A model generated the notes under the pieces. The model made no database searches and was not told the origin of the DNA. It worked only from the letters and a program-made list of their open reading frames with translations. The translations under genes were made by a program, and so were the position numbers. A stretch of DNA of 7,747 nt from positions 1 through 7,747 of the forward strand of contig WOUX01000095.1 in the NCBI GenBank assembly GCA_009773075.1, written 5' to 3'. Positions 6,795-7,747 of this stretch are shown here, one piece after another (the stretch's first letter is position 1; each line of letters begins with the position of its first letter). Source of the stretch: a bacterium. GTDB lineage: Bacteria > Desulfobacterota > UBA8473.

Positions 6795-7438
6795 TTATTT
6801 CTTTTCTGCCTCAACTATCGTACTCCCGACTTTATCAGTCTCAAATCTCTGTCTCAACCCACCTGACGGAGAGATTACCACTATTGTCCCTCTTGCCTTC
6901 CACTCGGCAGTACCGGTCTCTATCGCTTTCCATGCAATAGCAGCAAGGGAAGGAATCTTGAAAACTGAGCTGTTTTCCCTGCTGGAACATCCTCCCAGAC
7001 CTCTTCCGTCTTGGAATCTGCTGGAAAGAAGATAACGGTTTCCTCAGAAAGCCCAAAAGCCACGCTCGAAACAACGATATCAAACTTGTTGGGATTGGTC
7101 ACCTCAAAGGTAACTGTAATGTCGACCTTGGGGACCGTGGCCAGAAGGACATTGGCTGGAACTTCAACCGGCCCCATCTTTTTATCCTCCCCCATGCCCA
7201 TAAGCTTGAGCCACCCGCTCTTTGATTCTTCCTTAGCGAGTTTCTGGGCCATAAGAATCTTGTCGCTGAGGATCTTCTCCGCTCCCATCTGTAGTGCCAC
7301 ATTCTTTAGTTCAAATTTTAATTCCTGAGGTGTAGGTGGTGCCTTTTTTGCCATGCCTTTTTGTCCACCTATAGCCATAGTAGAAACACCAAAGAAAAAG
7401 ATAGAAGCTAATGTAACCAAAAATAATCTTTTACCCAT
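6795..7438 (-). CDS. Exported LEA14/WHy-like protein, reading frame broken once
   Basis: The first 159 residues read as one frame from ATG 7438, which has AAGGAGGT eight bases upstream. A Sec signal (LFLVTLASIFFFGVSTMA, residues 5-22) lacks a lipobox Cys, so the product is probably periplasmic. A beta-rich domain follows, with VDITVTFEVTNPNKFDIVV at about 105-123. The NPN-F-I motif is typical of LEA14/WHy (LEA_2) domains, known from desiccation and stress proteins. The plain frame then runs out at 6920. One added base in the TTTT run at 6961-6964 restores a good continuation (KIPSLAAIAWKAIETGTAEW and on to VEAEKK, stop 6795-6797) for about 214 residues, ending 25 bases before the next gene. 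I therefore annotate the longer gene with a frameshift. Its place between livM and two binding-protein genes suggests an envelope role linked to uptake, which is inference. Confidence 0.65.
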
Positions 7439-7478
7439 CGTTCTTTTACCTCCTTTCTAAATTTTTGAATATCTAGGG

Positions 7479-7520
7479 TCAGACCCGTAGCAATATAATA
7501 CAAATGTCGGGGCAGACCCC
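7479..7520. repeat. Pair of GGGTC-type mini-palindromes
   Basis: GGGTCAGACCC (7480-7490) and GGGGCAGACCCC (7509-7520) are near-identical short palindromes 18 bases apart, upstream of the LEA-like gene. Such GGGGTCAGACCCC words resemble REP-type elements and ends linked to RAYT transposases (recollection). A weak minus-strand promoter (TTGGGG, 16 bases, TATTAT) overlaps them, so they could also act as an operator. Confidence 0.4.
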
Positions 7521-7545
7521 AATGGTTTAATTGTTTCCCCATCGT

Positions 7546-7670
7546 AACTACTCAGGCACAAAGTGACAAAGAACACATAGGCACAAAGCAGAGTGGAGCA
7601 GGGTCGTTTTGTTGTTTTTTCCTACTTTGTGCCTTTGGTGCTCTGTGCCTTTGTGCCTACCTGAATAGTT
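7546..7670. repeat. Long imperfect hairpin with GGCACAAAG repeats
   Basis: The left arm begins AACTACTCAGGCACAAAG (7546) and runs to about 7592. The right arm, read in reverse complement from 7670, begins AACTATTCAGGTAGGCACAA and stays alignable to about 7621, around a loop of roughly 28 bases rich in T and G. Within each arm the unit GGCACAAAG recurs. It abuts and covers two bases of the livM-like stop codon. No coding sense is visible; the open frame across it is a by-product of the repeat. It could fold in the operon mRNA between permease and LEA-like gene. Confidence 0.65.
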
Positions 7671-7747
7671 AATAATTAAATGGATGCAGCCTGTAGGACT
7701 GTTTAAACAACTCCCACCTATGGGCGATCCCTCTGGGCTCAAAGATC
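7669..7747 (-). CDS. Branched-chain amino acid ABC permease LivM-like, C-terminal end
   Basis: The last 25 residues of a gene entering from the right edge: IFEPRGIAHRWELFKQSYRL then HPFNY and TAA (7669-7671). The IFEPRG(L/I)AHRW...YRL.PF.Y ending is one I recognise from LivM-type inner-membrane permeases of HAAT importers, where FEPRG follows the last membrane helix. The location, directly upstream of two Liv-type binding-protein genes on the same strand, supports it. No membrane helix is within the window, so the call rests on a short tail and on context. Confidence 0.6.
   Translation of the reverse strand, partial: IFEPRGIAHRWELFKQSYRLHPFNY

Noticed and set aside
6841..7083. An 80-codon minus-strand open frame ending in RWVETEI, overlapping the LEA-like gene
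   Set aside because: It is a different frame from the coherent continuation (KIPSLAAIAWKA...). Its residues are rich in Arg, Cys and Gln with no motif and no ribosome binding site.
7546..7670. CRISPR-like repeats
   Set aside because: The GGCACAAAG units are short, unevenly spaced and arranged as one palindrome, with no spacers of regular length.
7548..7742. A 64-codon minus-strand open frame across the hairpin
   Set aside because: It translates the GGCACAAAG repeat into Leu/Cys/Val-rich nonsense and runs out of frame with the livM-like tail.

Overview
The window (about 7.7 kb, moderate GC by eye) looks like chromosomal DNA from a Gram-negative, probably anaerobic bacterium. Desulfobacterota/Deltaproteobacteria is my best guess, based on the style of the PfkB-type kinase plus TPR lipoprotein pair and of the branched-chain-type ABC uptake cluster. 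This is inference from resemblance, not a search. Several Sec signal peptides, one lipoprotein signal and strong GGAGG ribosome binding sites support an ordinary bacterial genome. I see no phage, insertion sequence, tRNA, rRNA or CRISPR array.

Layout. Positions 1-929 (+): the 3' end of a PfkB-family sugar/nucleoside kinase, coupled by an ATGA overlap to a five-repeat TPR lipoprotein resembling PilW/PilF. Positions 921-3642 (-), converging on it with a 9-bp tail-to-tail overlap: a second, different PfkB/ribokinase-family kinase whose stop codon overlaps the start of uvrC. uvrC is split into two halves by a frame break near 1847. Positions 3643-3903: an intergenic stretch with a good sigma70-type promoter for the kinase-uvrC pair and several small inverted repeats. 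Positions 3904-7747 (-): part of a branched-chain amino acid type (HAAT/Liv) ABC uptake operon. In transcription order it holds the last 25 residues of a LivM-like permease, a 125-bp imperfect hairpin and REP-like motifs, an exported LEA14/WHy-like protein with a one-base frame break, a periplasmic substrate-binding protein, a terminator hairpin, a promoter and gene-like remnants, and then a second paralogous substrate-binding protein.

How it works together. The right half should capture a small organic solute in the periplasm with two closely related binding proteins and pass it to a Liv-type permease, of which only one C-terminus is in view. The LEA-like secreted protein is an unusual member of such an operon. 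The left half is housekeeping: nucleotide excision repair, two sugar kinases and a TPR envelope lipoprotein.

The main caution is that two genes (uvrC and the LEA-like gene) each carry a small frame break. Both fit a single missing base, so sequencing or assembly error is as likely as real decay. I found no convincing novel defence or mobile system. The most interesting items are the LEA-like protein in the uptake operon, the duplicated binding proteins with separate transcription signals between them, and the intergenic palindromes.
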